Assembly: GCA_016926755.1 (NCBI GenBank)
Contig: JAFGNZ010000075.1
Span: forward strand, 27,726-91,725
DNA length: 64,000 nt
Source: Myxococcaceae bacterium
Lineage (GTDB): Bacteria; Myxococcota; Myxococcia; Myxococcales; Myxococcaceae
Direction of reading: 5' to 3'
A program made the translations under genes and the position numbers. This document shows positions 27,136 through 38,216 of this stretch, piece by piece (the stretch's first letter is position 1; each line of letters opens with the position of its first letter). The notes under the pieces were generated by a model that saw nothing but the letters and a program-made list of their open reading frames with translations, was not told the DNA's origin and made no database searches.

Positions 27136-27867
27136 GTGCCCCCCTCCTGCCCGCGGCCCTCGCGCCTCCTCTGCCTCCTCCTCGGGCTCATCGCCCTGCC
27201 CGCCCTCGCCTCCGAGAAGCCCACGGTCGCGGTGCTCTACTTCGGCTACGGGGGCGAGAACCCCGAGCTCAAGGTCCTCAAGAAGGGGCTGGCGCAGCTG
27301 CTCATCACGGACCTGTCTGACTTCGGGACCGCCCGGCTCGTGGAGCGGGATCGGCTCGAGGAGATCCTGGCCGAGCTGGAGCTGGGCCAGTCCAGCAAGT
27401 TCGATGCGTCCACCGTCGCCCGGATCGGTCAGCTCGTCGGCGCGCACTACCTCGTGCTGGGCGACTACTTCGACATGAAGGACACCCTGGTCGTGAGCGC
27501 CCGCGTCGTCGAAGTCAAGACGGCCCGGATCATCCGCTCCCACAAGGCCGTCGGCGGCTCGGAGGACTTCCTCGCGCTCGAGCAGAAGCTCTCGAAGGAG
27601 ATCAACCAGGTGCTGGAGGTGCTCGTCCCCACGAAGCCCGAGCCCTCCCCGGGCTCCTCGCCAGGCCCCTCGCGGACCGCCAGCACGCCCCCTCCTCCCC
27701 GGAAGGCACGGAAGCTCACCACGAAGACCGCGGTGCGCTACTCCCGGGCCCTGGACGCGAAGGATCGCAAGGACGTGGAGACGGCGAAGAAGGAGCTGAC
27801 CCAGGTGCTCCAGGAGGAGCCGGACTTCGTGCTCGCCTCCGTGGATCTGGCCCGGCTGATGAAGTGA
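27136..27867 (+). CDS. Exported CsgG-like protein, short form
   Basis: A 243-residue protein starting at GTG 27136 (GTG 27118 is an alternative), with a signal peptide ending in LPALAS. Residues 27-140 carry the same blocks as the protein at 22934: TVAVLYFGY, KGLAQLLITDLSD, RLVERDRLEEIL and GAHYLVLGDYF. A Pro/Ser linker follows, then a helical TPR-like pair. Its promoter must lie in the 42 bases shared with the 775-residue gene, or inside that gene. It converges on the DUF4145-like gene with four bases between. Role unknown; envelope location inferred. Confidence 0.72.
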   Translation: MPPSCPRPSRLLCLLLGLIALPALASEKPTVAVLYFGYGGENPELKVLKKGLAQLLITDLSDFGTARLVERDRLEEILAELELGQSSKFDASTVARIGQLVGAHYLVLGDYFDMKDTLVVSARVVEVKTARIIRSHKAVGGSEDFLALEQKLSKEINQVLEVLVPTKPEPSPGSSPGPSRTASTPPPPRKARKLTTKTAVRYSRALDAKDRKDVETAKKELTQVLQEEPDFVLASVDLARLMK

Positions 27868-27871
27868 CGCC

Positions 27872-29155
27872 TCACGGCCTGCAGAGGGCGGCGGCCTGCG
27901 GGGCGCCTCTCTCCCGGGCCCGGCACCAGGCCTCCCTGGCGCGCTCCCGATCCGCCGAGGCCTCCGGCTCCTCTCCCGCGGCCTGGGCCACCGCGGCCCG
28001 CGCCGCGTAGGCGTGCCCCAGGAAGAGGGAGCTCTCCGCCACGTCCGGAGCGAGCTCCGCCGCCTGCTCCAGCAGCGGCACGGCCTCCTCCACGCGCTTC
28101 TGCTGCAGGCGGATGAGCCCCAGGTTGAAGCGTGGCTTCCAGAAGCGCGCGTCCAGCTCCGCCGCGCGCGTGTAGTGCGCCGCGCTCTCCTTCCAGTCCT
28201 GGGCAAGCGCCGCCATCCTCCCCGCCAGGTTCTCCGCCGCCGCGAAGCCCGCGCACCCGAGCGCGGCGCTCATGGCCGCCGCGTCCGGGGTGCCCACCAG
28301 GAGGCTCGCCCTGGCCACGTGGAGCCACCCCTCCGGGCGCCAGCCCTGGCCTCGCGCCCTCAGCTCCCCGAGGGCCACGGAGGCCTCCTGGACCCGGGTG
28401 GCCTCGGGCACGCGATCCGAGAGCCTGGGCGCCGCCGCCAGCAGCACCGCGAGCGCCTGGGGATCCTGCTCCTGGCACTCCGCCGGGGGAACGGGCTCAC
28501 CGTGCTCCGAGTAGAGCGCATCCAGCCGGCTCCGAGCCTGGGCGGTCTCCTCGACGGAGGGAAGCTCGCCGCGACGCGCGAAGACGGCGAGGCTCGCCAC
28601 CAGCACCACGAGGGCGCCCCCCGTGATGAGCGCCAGGCGCTTGCCTCCCGGAGGACGTCTACCCGGAGGCCGCGGCGCGGAGCCGGGAGTCACGGGCGAG
28701 GTGCCCATCGCCGATGGGGAGGGCTCCTGGACGTAGCGCTCCTTGTACCAGGTGAGGATCGCGACGAGCGAGTTGAGGCTCGCCATCGCCTCCTCGAGCC
28801 CCAACTTCACTCCGGCCTCGTGGAGCCCGCCGGAGTGATCGTGCGAGCTGAGGTTGCCCCAGGCCTGCACCGTGCCCATGTGCGCCAGGACGTTGGTGGG
28901 GATCACCCCGGCGTGGGCCTGCTGTCGGAACTTCGCGAGGAGCTCCTCGAGCGTCGCCTTGCCCGGCGTCTGCTTCAGCTCCGTGGTGACCAGCGAGCGC
29001 AGGATCATCTCCAGCACCAGCCGCGCGTTCTGCAGCACCCCCTTGTAGTCCTGGTGGCGCCCCCGCGTGGCGAGCGCCACCAGATCTTCCCGCGCCCTGC
29101 CGAAGTGTGGCGTGAGCTGCTCGATGCGTTTGAGAAGCGGCTCCAGCTCGGTCAT
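27872..29155 (-). CDS. DUF4145-like, single-TM, TPR-like protein
   Basis: A 427-residue protein in three parts. Residues about 15-140 resemble the helical DUF4145-type domain seen in restriction and NTPase-linked proteins (LQNARLVLEMILRSLV, then IPTNVL and GNLSSHDHSG, then ILTWYKERY). A Pro/Arg linker leads to one TM helix (173-193). The outer or periplasmic part (200-427) has TPR-like helical pairs, for example LNLGLIRLQQKRVEEAVPLL. The architecture suggests a membrane sensor or scaffold. It is paired tail-to-tail with the short CsgG-like gene. Confidence 0.68.
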   Translation of the reverse strand: MTELEPLLKRIEQLTPHFGRAREDLVALATRGRHQDYKGVLQNARLVLEMILRSLVTTELKQTPGKATLEELLAKFRQQAHAGVIPTNVLAHMGTVQAWGNLSSHDHSGGLHEAGVKLGLEEAMASLNSLVAILTWYKERYVQEPSPSAMGTSPVTPGSAPRPPGRRPPGGKRLALITGGALVVLVASLAVFARRGELPSVEETAQARSRLDALYSEHGEPVPPAECQEQDPQALAVLLAAAPRLSDRVPEATRVQEASVALGELRARGQGWRPEGWLHVARASLLVGTPDAAAMSAALGCAGFAAAENLAGRMAALAQDWKESAAHYTRAAELDARFWKPRFNLGLIRLQQKRVEEAVPLLEQAAELAPDVAESSLFLGHAYAARAAVAQAAGEEPEASADRERAREAWCRARERGAPQAAALCRP

Positions 29156-29221
29156 TGCGCGCAGTATGGCTCACGCCTCGGGTGGAGGCGAACGGCGGCG
29201 TCGCCAGCCCACCGCCGTGGC

Positions 29222-30712
29222 CTACCTCGTGCTGGGCTTCTTCGGCGGCGTGCCCGTGGTGGGCGAGTCCCCCGTGCCCGGCGGGGCCGTGGGGCCCGCG
29301 GGTGGTGGCCCGGGATCCGGCGCCGGATTCTCACGTCGGCTGTCCGGTGGCTGCTGCGGCTGGGCCTGCTGCGCCGCCTGGTGCTGCGCGATGAGGTCCG
29401 CGAACTTCCCCTGGCGCTCCAGCGCCCACAGATCCTCGTCCGTCACGTAGGGCCGGTTGAGGATCTTCCGCGCGGCGAGGATCTTCGCTTTGAGCAGCTG
29501 ATCCACCACCGGATCGCTCTTCTCCTTGGTGGGCTTGGGCGGCGGGCGCATCACCGAGAAGGCCCCGCGCGCCGGCAGGCCCTCCGAGTCCTTGCCCTCC
29601 AGCAGGTGCTCCAGCGAGAACACGTCCGGCTCCCGGTTCGTGTCCAGCTTCGCCTCGAACTCGATGCCCTTGCCCGGGGGGATGGTGCTCGTGCCCATCA
29701 GCGACGAGGGATCCACCACCTGCTCCGGCGCGGGCCCCGTCGGGTTGCCCATCTTGTGCCGGAAGAGCACCGCGTTGTGGATGAAGACAGGCCGATCCCG
29801 GTGGTGGAACACCCGCACCTTCTGCCGCACCACCCCGTCACTGCCCAGCTCGGGGAAGCGCGGCGTGAGCTGCACCATCAGCGCCACCACCCCCTTGGTG
29901 GCCAGCGCCTCATACGCCGGGTTGAGCAGCTGCAGGGACATCCGCCCCTTCACCGGCTCCTCCCCGTCGCCGTGCACCTTCACCTCCACCAGCAGGCTGC
30001 TGAACATCTCCTCCTGCTTGCGCCCCTCGTAGCTGTGGGTGACGTACGGCACGTCCGTGACGGCCGTCTCCCCATCCCCGAAGGTCCACTCGTAGGAGCG
30101 CGGCTTGAACGGCTTGCCCTGGCTGCCGTCCGGGCCCGGGTTCTCCACGAGCTTCACCTCGAAGTCGAACTCGCTCCACGTGTTCGCCTTCAGCTGCGAG
30201 GTGATCAGCGCCATCCGCGCCGGCTTGCACGGCTTGACGGTGAAGGCAGGCACCTCCACCTTCGTGCTCACGTTGTCCTTGCCGAAGACGACCGCCTCGA
30301 GCGCTGGCTCCTCGCCGTCATCCGCGATCCACGAGCGCACGGGCACCCGCTGCCCCAGCCGGCCGCCGATGACGTAGTGCAGGTACCCGTCCGTCCCGTC
30401 CGGCGTGTGCGCGCGGATGGTGATCAGGTTCTCCTCGCCCTCGCACACCTCGCGCTTCTCGACGAGCACCTCGTCGATCACCGGCGCCTTGGGATCGGCC
30501 TGGGCCGGAGGGGGCTCCGGCGGGGCCTCGGCGAGGGGCGGGGGTTGCGGAGCAGGAGCCGGTGGGGCCTCCGTCAGCGTCGGACCCGGCATGGCCGGCG
30601 GTGGAGAGGGCGGTGCGGCCGGAGGGGTGTCCTCCGGCCACAACCACACGATCAACGCAACCACCACGGCCGCGCCGAGCGCGGCGACCCCTGACTTCCG
30701 TCTCCTGCTCAC
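29222..30712 (-). CDS. Single-TM protein with PKD-like domain
   Basis: A 496-residue protein starting at GTG 30712 (GAGGA lies about eight bases upstream; GTG 30718 also possible). A basic N-terminus and one TM helix (about 9-27) are followed by a Pro/Ala-rich spacer of about 50 residues, a beta-rich region with a PKD-type YEWTFGDGE motif (about 205-215), further beta-rich sequence and a Pro/Gln-rich tail. Topology points to a periplasmic or surface structural role. It lies 15 bases after the secreted YiiX-like gene and is probably cotranscribed. Confidence 0.7.
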   Translation of the reverse strand: MSRRRKSGVAALGAAVVVALIVWLWPEDTPPAAPPSPPPAMPGPTLTEAPPAPAPQPPPLAEAPPEPPPAQADPKAPVIDEVLVEKREVCEGEENLITIRAHTPDGTDGYLHYVIGGRLGQRVPVRSWIADDGEEPALEAVVFGKDNVSTKVEVPAFTVKPCKPARMALITSQLKANTWSEFDFEVKLVENPGPDGSQGKPFKPRSYEWTFGDGETAVTDVPYVTHSYEGRKQEEMFSSLLVEVKVHGDGEEPVKGRMSLQLLNPAYEALATKGVVALMVQLTPRFPELGSDGVVRQKVRVFHHRDRPVFIHNAVLFRHKMGNPTGPAPEQVVDPSSLMGTSTIPPGKGIEFEAKLDTNREPDVFSLEHLLEGKDSEGLPARGAFSVMRPPPKPTKEKSDPVVDQLLKAKILAARKILNRPYVTDEDLWALERQGKFADLIAQHQAAQQAQPQQPPDSRRENPAPDPGPPPAGPTAPPGTGDSPTTGTPPKKPSTR

Positions 30713-30727
30713 GCGCACTTCCTCAGC

Positions 30728-31810
30728 CTAGAACCAGCAGCCGTAGACGCTGCCGCCAGAGTTCCACTGGATGGTGTTGGAGGTGTCGTACGCCCACACG
30801 CTCACGCCCGTGCCCGTGTAGGGGTGGCCGCTCCAGCCGCCGAGCCGGTCCGGGCTGATGGAGCGCGCGACGGTGTTCGGATCATTGGAGATGTTGTTCC
30901 ACACGGTGCTGCTGTCCGTGTCGCACCGGCCCGCGGCCATGCAGTTGCGCACCTGGCGGCCCGCGTCGTCACAGATGTTCTCGAAGCAGGTGATGGTGGA
31001 GCCGACGCCGCCCCAGAAGCCGAGGCCCGAGCTGCACTCATCCTCCACCGAGTTGTACAGCGAGTTGGCCGCCGTCTGGAGCGTGGTGTGGCTGTAGATC
31101 TTCGGCTCCACCGTGCCCTGGCCCGCGCGGTGCTGCGCGTGGGCGATCAGCGTCGAGCACACCATGCCGTTGTTCCAGCCGGCGCCGCCCGTGTGGACGG
31201 TCTCGAGATCGCGGTACTGGTAGAGGGTGTAGTTGAGCGGGTAGCCGTTGGGCCCATTGTACCGGCGGAACGACTGGCCGCTGTTCTGCTTGGAGGTGGC
31301 CGCCACCGTGGGCATCGAGTTGAGCAGCCAGCTGGAGACCGCCTCGCCCTTGGTGTCGTACCCGGCGGAGGTGCGGCTGCGCTGGTAGCCGAGGTACTGG
31401 AGGGAGCCGCCACCGCCATAGAGGAACTGGTAGATGGCGCCCTGGTTGATGCGCGACGCGCCCGGGAAGCCCGTCGTCAGCTCTCCGGCCTTCACGGGCG
31501 TGCTGCAGTAGGTGGGCCAGCCGTTCGTCCCAGGCGTGAACATCGTCTCGTGCGTCACCGCCCCGCCAGGGCCGTGCGAGAACATCGAGTGCGTCCGGTA
31601 CTCGCCTACCGCGTCGAGCACCGCGGCGACCGGGCCACCTCCGTTGCCACGGCTGAGCACGAGCGCGCCGTTGGGCACGTTCCAGCCCGCGGCGGCGCTC
31701 CCACACGCCACATCACTGGTGTCCGAGGAGCCGGCCAGCGCGGCCGGCGAGGCGATGACAGCGGCGACGACAGCCGCCGAGCGGATGGTTCTCAATGCAC
31801 GAGTGGACAT
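30728..31810 (-). CDS. Secreted protein resembling permuted NlpC/P60 (YiiX-like) hydrolases
   Basis: A 360-residue exported protein; signal peptide ends at ALAG (about residue 27) and a strong GGAGGGAGGAA site precedes the ATG. The block NGALVLSRGNGG, a His-rich stretch (His74, His79, His87 in THSMFSHG and VTHET), and GMVCSTLIAHA (Cys218) follow the order His then Cys found in circularly permuted papain-like YiiX enzymes. Aromatic, Gly/Asn-rich sequence and further Cys in the second half suggest disulfides. An amide or acyl hydrolase is inferred, not proven. Confidence 0.6.
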   Translation of the reverse strand: MSTRALRTIRSAAVVAAVIASPAALAGSSDTSDVACGSAAAGWNVPNGALVLSRGNGGGPVAAVLDAVGEYRTHSMFSHGPGGAVTHETMFTPGTNGWPTYCSTPVKAGELTTGFPGASRINQGAIYQFLYGGGGSLQYLGYQRSRTSAGYDTKGEAVSSWLLNSMPTVAATSKQNSGQSFRRYNGPNGYPLNYTLYQYRDLETVHTGGAGWNNGMVCSTLIAHAQHRAGQGTVEPKIYSHTTLQTAANSLYNSVEDECSSGLGFWGGVGSTITCFENICDDAGRQVRNCMAAGRCDTDSSTVWNNISNDPNTVARSISPDRLGGWSGHPYTGTGVSVWAYDTSNTIQWNSGGSVYGCWF

Positions 31811-31871
31811 AGTTCCTCCCTCCGAGGGAACAGGTGAAAGCCGAGCACTGGCAGTAAATGGAAGAACTCGG

Positions 31872-31901
31872 ATTGTGGCCCCTCGCTCCACTCCCTTGCA
31901 A
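31872..31901 (-). promoter_or_regulatory. Possible sigma70-type promoter for the secreted YiiX-like gene
   Basis: On the minus strand TTGCAA (31901-31896) is followed after 18 bases by CACAAT (31877-31872), about 60 bases before the ATG at 31810. The flanking stretch is locally AT-rich. Each hexamer matches the consensus at four of six places, so this is a weak call. Confidence 0.3.
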
Positions 31902-31998
31902 GCCTGATAACTCCGATGCGTTGAGTCATTTGTTATTTTGCAGCCGCAGCGGCCTCATTCGCCTCCATTCCTGGCTGATTTTTCCAGTGAAACATCTC

Positions 31999-32463
31999 TC
32001 ACCTGGGCCCGTGAGCCGTGAGCGCCTGGTGGAGGGACTCGGCCTGCCGGCGGAGCTCGGGATCGCTGTCCTGGAGCGCCTTCGCCGCGTACGCGCGCGC
32101 GCGGATCGGCGCCGTCTTCGCCAGGGCCATGGCCATGTGGAGGTTGGCGCGGGGGTGCTCCGGATGCGCGCGCAGCACCGGCGCGAGCACCTGCTCGGCG
32201 CGCGCCTCCTGCTCGTGCTCCAGCAGCAGCATCGCCAGATCGCACGCCGGGCCGGGCGCCCCCGGGGCCCGCGCGTGGGCCCGCTCCAGCAGCTCCAACG
32301 CCCGGGCGCGCTCTCCGGCCAGATCCAGCGCGCGCGCCAGCCCGTGCATGCGCTCCACGGACTCGGGCTCCTCACGCCAGGCCTCCTCCAGGAGCCGACG
32401 CCCCTCCTCCACCTCTCCCCGCTCCAACCGGGCCATGCCTTCCTTGTAAAGGTCCGTTTTCAC
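31999..32463 (-). CDS. TPR-repeat protein
   Basis: A 154-residue all-helical protein built of about four TPR-like units (for example EGMARLERGEVEEGRRLLEE and ACDLAMLLLEHEQEARAEQV). It starts at GTG 32463 behind a strong GGGAGGAG site. No signal peptide or TM helix, so cytoplasmic; expected to bind a protein partner. It is divergent from the phospholipase-like gene. Partner unknown. Confidence 0.75.
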   Translation of the reverse strand: MKTDLYKEGMARLERGEVEEGRRLLEEAWREEPESVERMHGLARALDLAGERARALELLERAHARAPGAPGPACDLAMLLLEHEQEARAEQVLAPVLRAHPEHPRANLHMAMALAKTAPIRARAYAAKALQDSDPELRRQAESLHQALTAHGPR

Positions 32464-32561
32464 TGGGCTCCTCCCAAAATGTCGTACATGGTAGGTTTTA
32501 GGCGCAACTGTAGGCGCGCATCCTCCGACAATCCAAGAAAGCTCTTCCCCAGGGACTTCCC

Positions 32562-33152
32562 ATGATCGTCCGCAATGATCGCGTTGCCCCCCGCCTCCCG
32601 ACGCCCCCCAGCAGCCCGGAGGTGGCCGCCAAGAAGCAGCCGGTGGCGACTCGGCAGCCGCCCGCCTTCGCGCGAGACTCGTTCGAGGGCGCGAGCGCGG
32701 CGCAGCGTACGGCCGCGGTGGCGGCGGCGCCCGCGGGGGATCACGGCAAGCTGATGCGGGAGTACCTCACCGGCGCGCGCCCGCCCCCGGCCGACTTCGA
32801 GAAGGTGATGGGCTACAAGCCCTTCTCCATCCAGACGAAGCACGGCACGCGGATGCAGGATCCCCACGGCTCGGCCTCGGCCCCTGGAAAGATCGGCCCG
32901 GACAAGGAGTTTGATCCGGCGGCCAAGACGCACGACTACGGCTACGATCTGCTCCGGTACTACAACAAGAAGGGCACGCCGCTGGCGCCGGAGGCCCGCA
33001 AGGCGGCGGACGCCCTCTTCCGCGAGGATCTCTTCCACTACGCCAACGATCAGAAGGGCCTGGGGGATCGCTGGAAGTTCCGCACCTGGGCGCAGATCTA
33101 CGCCAGCGCGGTGGAGTTGAACTCCCGCGTCCAGGGGTACGGCCCTCCGTAG
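32562..33152 (+). CDS. Phospholipase A2-like protein
   Basis: A 196-residue protein with a disordered Pro/Ala N-terminal third. Residues about 112-162 match the core of bacterial phospholipase A2: FDPAAKTHDYGYDLL with the His124-Asp125 dyad, then ADALFREDLFHYA with the second-helix Asp. The Cys that normally flank this site are absent, so it lacks the disulfides of secreted enzymes. No signal peptide is seen; it may be exported by another system or act inside the cell. Enzyme activity is inferred from the motif only. Confidence 0.6.
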   Translation: MIVRNDRVAPRLPTPPSSPEVAAKKQPVATRQPPAFARDSFEGASAAQRTAAVAAAPAGDHGKLMREYLTGARPPPADFEKVMGYKPFSIQTKHGTRMQDPHGSASAPGKIGPDKEFDPAAKTHDYGYDLLRYYNKKGTPLAPEARKAADALFREDLFHYANDQKGLGDRWKFRTWAQIYASAVELNSRVQGYGPP

Positions 33153-33170
33153 GCGCTGGCCCCACACACT

Positions 33171-33986
33171 TCAGGGCGCGAGCGCGGGCTCGGCGGGGGC
33201 GATGCGGGCCCACGCCACGTCGGTATAGCGGGAGCCGGGCTCCGGGGAGAGGCCGAGCTTCTTCAGATCATCCGAGTGCCTGGCGCCCTTGATCAGCACC
33301 CACCTGCGGGCCACGCGCCGGCCCTCCTCCAGCGCCTCGCGGGTGAGCGGCGCATGGTCGGCGAAGCGGCGCAGCACGTCGAAGCCGGGCTGAGCCTTCT
33401 GGGGCCGGGCGAACATCGGATCGAAGAAGACGATGTCGAAGGAGCGGGCCGGGAGCGAGCGCAGGTGCTCGAGCGCGTCGGCGTGCACCACCTCGACGCG
33501 GCACGAGTCCGGCCCGAGCTCGTGGAGCTTCAGCCCCTCCGCGACGAGGGCGCACAGGGCCAGGCTCTTCTCCACGCCCACCACCCTGCCCGTGGGGCCG
33601 ACGGCGCGCGAGGCCACGAGCGCGTCCTGGGCCAGCCCCAGCGAGCAGTCCAGCACGGCGTCCCCCGGGCCCAGTTGAGCCACGCGGACGAAGGTATCCG
33701 GCTCGCCCTGGGCCACCCGGAGCCGGCGCAGGTGGGCCATGCCGAGATGAAAGCCGTGGTGGCCCTCCTTGTCCCAGAGCGTCACGCCGTCATGCCCGAA
33801 GACGAGCAGGGCCTCGGCGTGGGAGCCGAACCAGGCGGAGAGGCTCTTCTTGTGCCGGCGGAGCAGGAAGGGCACTCCCCACTGGCGCGCGGCGGCCTGG
33901 GCCCGGGCGATGAGGGGCTCGGTGGGGCTGGCGCTGGTGGTGATGGCGAGCGGGACGCGCATCCAGGTGAGGGCTCCGGGCGCCAT
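33171..33986 (-). CDS. Class I SAM-dependent methyltransferase, RsmJ-like
   Basis: A 271-residue methyltransferase. The SAM-binding block is VLDCSLGLAQDALVA, and the catalytic region VFFDPMF matches the FDPMFP motif of RsmJ, which methylates guanosine 1516 of 16S rRNA. The start is uncertain: ATG 33986 is taken, ATG 33962 is also good, and the 17 codons up to ATG 34037 use A/T third bases unlike coding DNA here. It is divergent from the POT transporter gene. Confidence 0.78.
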   Translation of the reverse strand: MAPGALTWMRVPLAITTSASPTEPLIARAQAAARQWGVPFLLRRHKKSLSAWFGSHAEALLVFGHDGVTLWDKEGHHGFHLGMAHLRRLRVAQGEPDTFVRVAQLGPGDAVLDCSLGLAQDALVASRAVGPTGRVVGVEKSLALCALVAEGLKLHELGPDSCRVEVVHADALEHLRSLPARSFDIVFFDPMFARPQKAQPGFDVLRRFADHAPLTREALEEGRRVARRWVLIKGARHSDDLKKLGLSPEPGSRYTDVAWARIAPAEPALAP

Positions 33987-34050
33987 CGGGCTGGCGAGCT
34001 CCCCGCGCTTGTAATGTAAGTCCCGTGGAGATTCCATCCGCCTGCATGCC

Positions 34051-34056
34051 TACAAT
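34051..34056 (+). promoter_or_regulatory. Possible -10 element giving a leaderless transporter mRNA
   Basis: TACAAT stands six bases before the ATG at 34063, and no ribosome-site-like purine run precedes that ATG. If it is the -10 box, transcription would start on or next to the ATG. No convincing -35 box is seen. Confidence 0.3.
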
Positions 34057-34062
34057 CGCGGC

Positions 34063-35628
34063 ATGCCCAGCGCTTCCAGCCCGGCGGCGACACAGCCGTC
34101 CGCCGACACCCACTTCTTCGGCCACCCGCGTGGCCTGTCCACGCTGTTCTTCACGGAGATGTGGGAGCGGTTCTCGTTCTACGGCATCCGGCCGCTGCTG
34201 GTGCTGTTCATGGCGGCCGCGCTGGCGCGGGGGGGCTTCGGCCTGCCGCGGGATCAGGCCTCCGCGATCGTGGGCATCTACGCCGCCTCGGTGTACCTGT
34301 CCTCGCTCCCGGGCGGCTGGGTGGCGGACCGGCTGCTCGGGTTGCGGCGCGCCATCTGGTACGGCGGGTGCCTGATCGCGGCGGGGCACGTCTCCATCGC
34401 GCTGTCGGAGCTCTTCGGGCGCGCGGCCTTCTATTCGGGGCTGATCCTGATCGTGCTGGGCACGGGGCTGCTCAAGCCGAACATCTCGGCGATCGTCGGG
34501 AACCTGTACCCGGAGGGCGGCGCCCGAAGGGATGCGGGCTTCTCCATCTTCTATATGGGCATCAACATCGGCGCGCTGCTGGCGCCGCTGATCACCGGCT
34601 TCCTGGGCGAGAAGGTGGGCTGGCACTACGGCTTCGGCGCGGCGGGGCTGGGGATGATCCTCGGGCTGGTGCAGTACCGGCTCACGGACAAGTGGCTCGG
34701 CGAGCTGGGCGTGGAGCCCACGCGCCACCCGGACGCGGCGGTGCAGGCGCGCCAGGAGCGGCAGATCAAGCTGGGGCTGGGCGTGTTCCTGGCCGTCCTG
34801 GTGTTGCTGGTGGTGCTGGGGATGGCGGGGGTGCTGCACATCAACCCGATCGCGGTGGCGCAGTCCATGGGCTACGTCATCGCCGGCATGGCCACGCTCT
34901 ACTTCCTGTACATGTTCACGCTGGCCCGGCTGACGGGCGAGGAGAAGAAGCGCGTCATCGCCATCCTGGTCCTCTTCGTCTTCGCCACGATCTTCTGGTC
35001 GGCGTTCGAGCAGGCGCCCACCTCGCTCAACCTGTTCGCGGCGGACTTCACGGACCGCGTCGTCTTCGGCTGGGAGATGCCGGTCCTGTGGCTTCAGTCA
35101 GCCAACTCGTTCTTCGTGATCACCCTGGCGCCGGTCTTCGCGGCGATCTGGGTGACGCTCGGGCGCCGCGGCGGGGATCTCTCGAGCCCGGCGAAGTTCA
35201 CCCTGGGCCTGCTGTTCGCGGCGGTGGGGTTCGGGGTGATGATCTTCGCGGCGCAGAAGATCCAGAGCGGAGGCGCGGTGAGGGTGTCCCCGTGGTGGCT
35301 GGTGGTCAGCTACCTCTGCCAGACGGTGGGGGAGCTGTGCCTGAGCCCGGTGGGCCTCAGCTCGATGACGAAGCTGTCGCCGGCGCGGTTCACCGGGCAG
35401 ATGATGGGGGTGTGGTTCATGGCCAGCGCGCTGGGCAACCTGGTGGCGGGCCTGGTGGGAGGCCACGTCAACCCGGAGAACCCGGCGGAGATGCCTGAGC
35501 TCTTCACGAACACGACGCTGTTCCTGCTGGGCGCCGCGGTGGTGCTCGGCCTGCTGATCATCCCCATCCGCAGGATGATGGCCCAGCCTCAGGCGAACAC
35601 TGGCGCTCCCCAGGGCAACCAGGCCTGA
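34063..35628 (+). CDS. Proton-dependent oligopeptide transporter (POT/PTR2 family)
   Basis: A 521-residue MFS transporter with about 12-14 TM helices that takes up di- and tripeptides with protons. The signature FFTEMWERFSFYG (ExxER) is near residue 30 and the PTR2 block GTGLLKPNISAIVGNLY follows in the first half. A cytosolic His/Arg/Gln-rich loop lies mid-protein. Peptide uptake fits a predator feeding on lysed cells. It is transcribed alone. Confidence 0.93.
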   Translation: MPSASSPAATQPSADTHFFGHPRGLSTLFFTEMWERFSFYGIRPLLVLFMAAALARGGFGLPRDQASAIVGIYAASVYLSSLPGGWVADRLLGLRRAIWYGGCLIAAGHVSIALSELFGRAAFYSGLILIVLGTGLLKPNISAIVGNLYPEGGARRDAGFSIFYMGINIGALLAPLITGFLGEKVGWHYGFGAAGLGMILGLVQYRLTDKWLGELGVEPTRHPDAAVQARQERQIKLGLGVFLAVLVLLVVLGMAGVLHINPIAVAQSMGYVIAGMATLYFLYMFTLARLTGEEKKRVIAILVLFVFATIFWSAFEQAPTSLNLFAADFTDRVVFGWEMPVLWLQSANSFFVITLAPVFAAIWVTLGRRGGDLSSPAKFTLGLLFAAVGFGVMIFAAQKIQSGGAVRVSPWWLVVSYLCQTVGELCLSPVGLSSMTKLSPARFTGQMMGVWFMASALGNLVAGLVGGHVNPENPAEMPELFTNTTLFLLGAAVVLGLLIIPIRRMMAQPQANTGAPQGNQA

Positions 35629-35635
35629 CCCTGCC

Positions 35636-37794
<2,159 letters not shown>

Positions 37795-37798
<4 letters not shown>

Positions 37799-38079
37799 GG
37801 CTCCTCCTCCAGGTGGAAGACGATCTCGCCCGGCTTGACGTAGCCGAGCTCCTCGCGAGCAGCGCGCTCCAGCGCGGCCGGCTCCTTGCGCAGCGCCTGG
37901 ATCTCCCGGCGCAGCGCCTCGTTCTGCTCGACCAGCCCGCGGTTGCGCTCCTGGAGCGCCTCCACGTCCTGCCGCAGCGCGAGGTAGCGCCGGAAGCCCC
38001 GGGCGTCGGCGACGGAGGCCAGGGACAGGACCCCCGCCAGGACCGCCGCCACCGCCAGGAACTTTCTGCGCGAACTCAT
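37795..38079 (-). CDS. FtsB/DivIC-like cell division protein
   Basis: A 94-residue bitopic protein: short basic N-terminus (SSRRK), one TM helix (about 8-27), a coiled coil (about 33-68) and the C-terminal REELGYVKPGEIVF segment typical of FtsB. FtsB-type proteins link FtsQ and FtsL at the division site. In other bacteria ftsB is next to eno or ispD; here it overlaps a diguanylate cyclase by four bases, an unusual neighbour. Confidence 0.82.
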
Positions 38080-38216
38080 AAGCGGATGGACGGTACCAGC
38101 CGCTACAGCCAGGGCAAGAAAACCGCTCCAGGCCTGTAGCAGCCGGTATCGCCCCCGCCGCCTGCCTGGATTAGACTGCGCGGCATCGACCCCAGCCAGG
38201 CAAGGGAGATGCTCTC

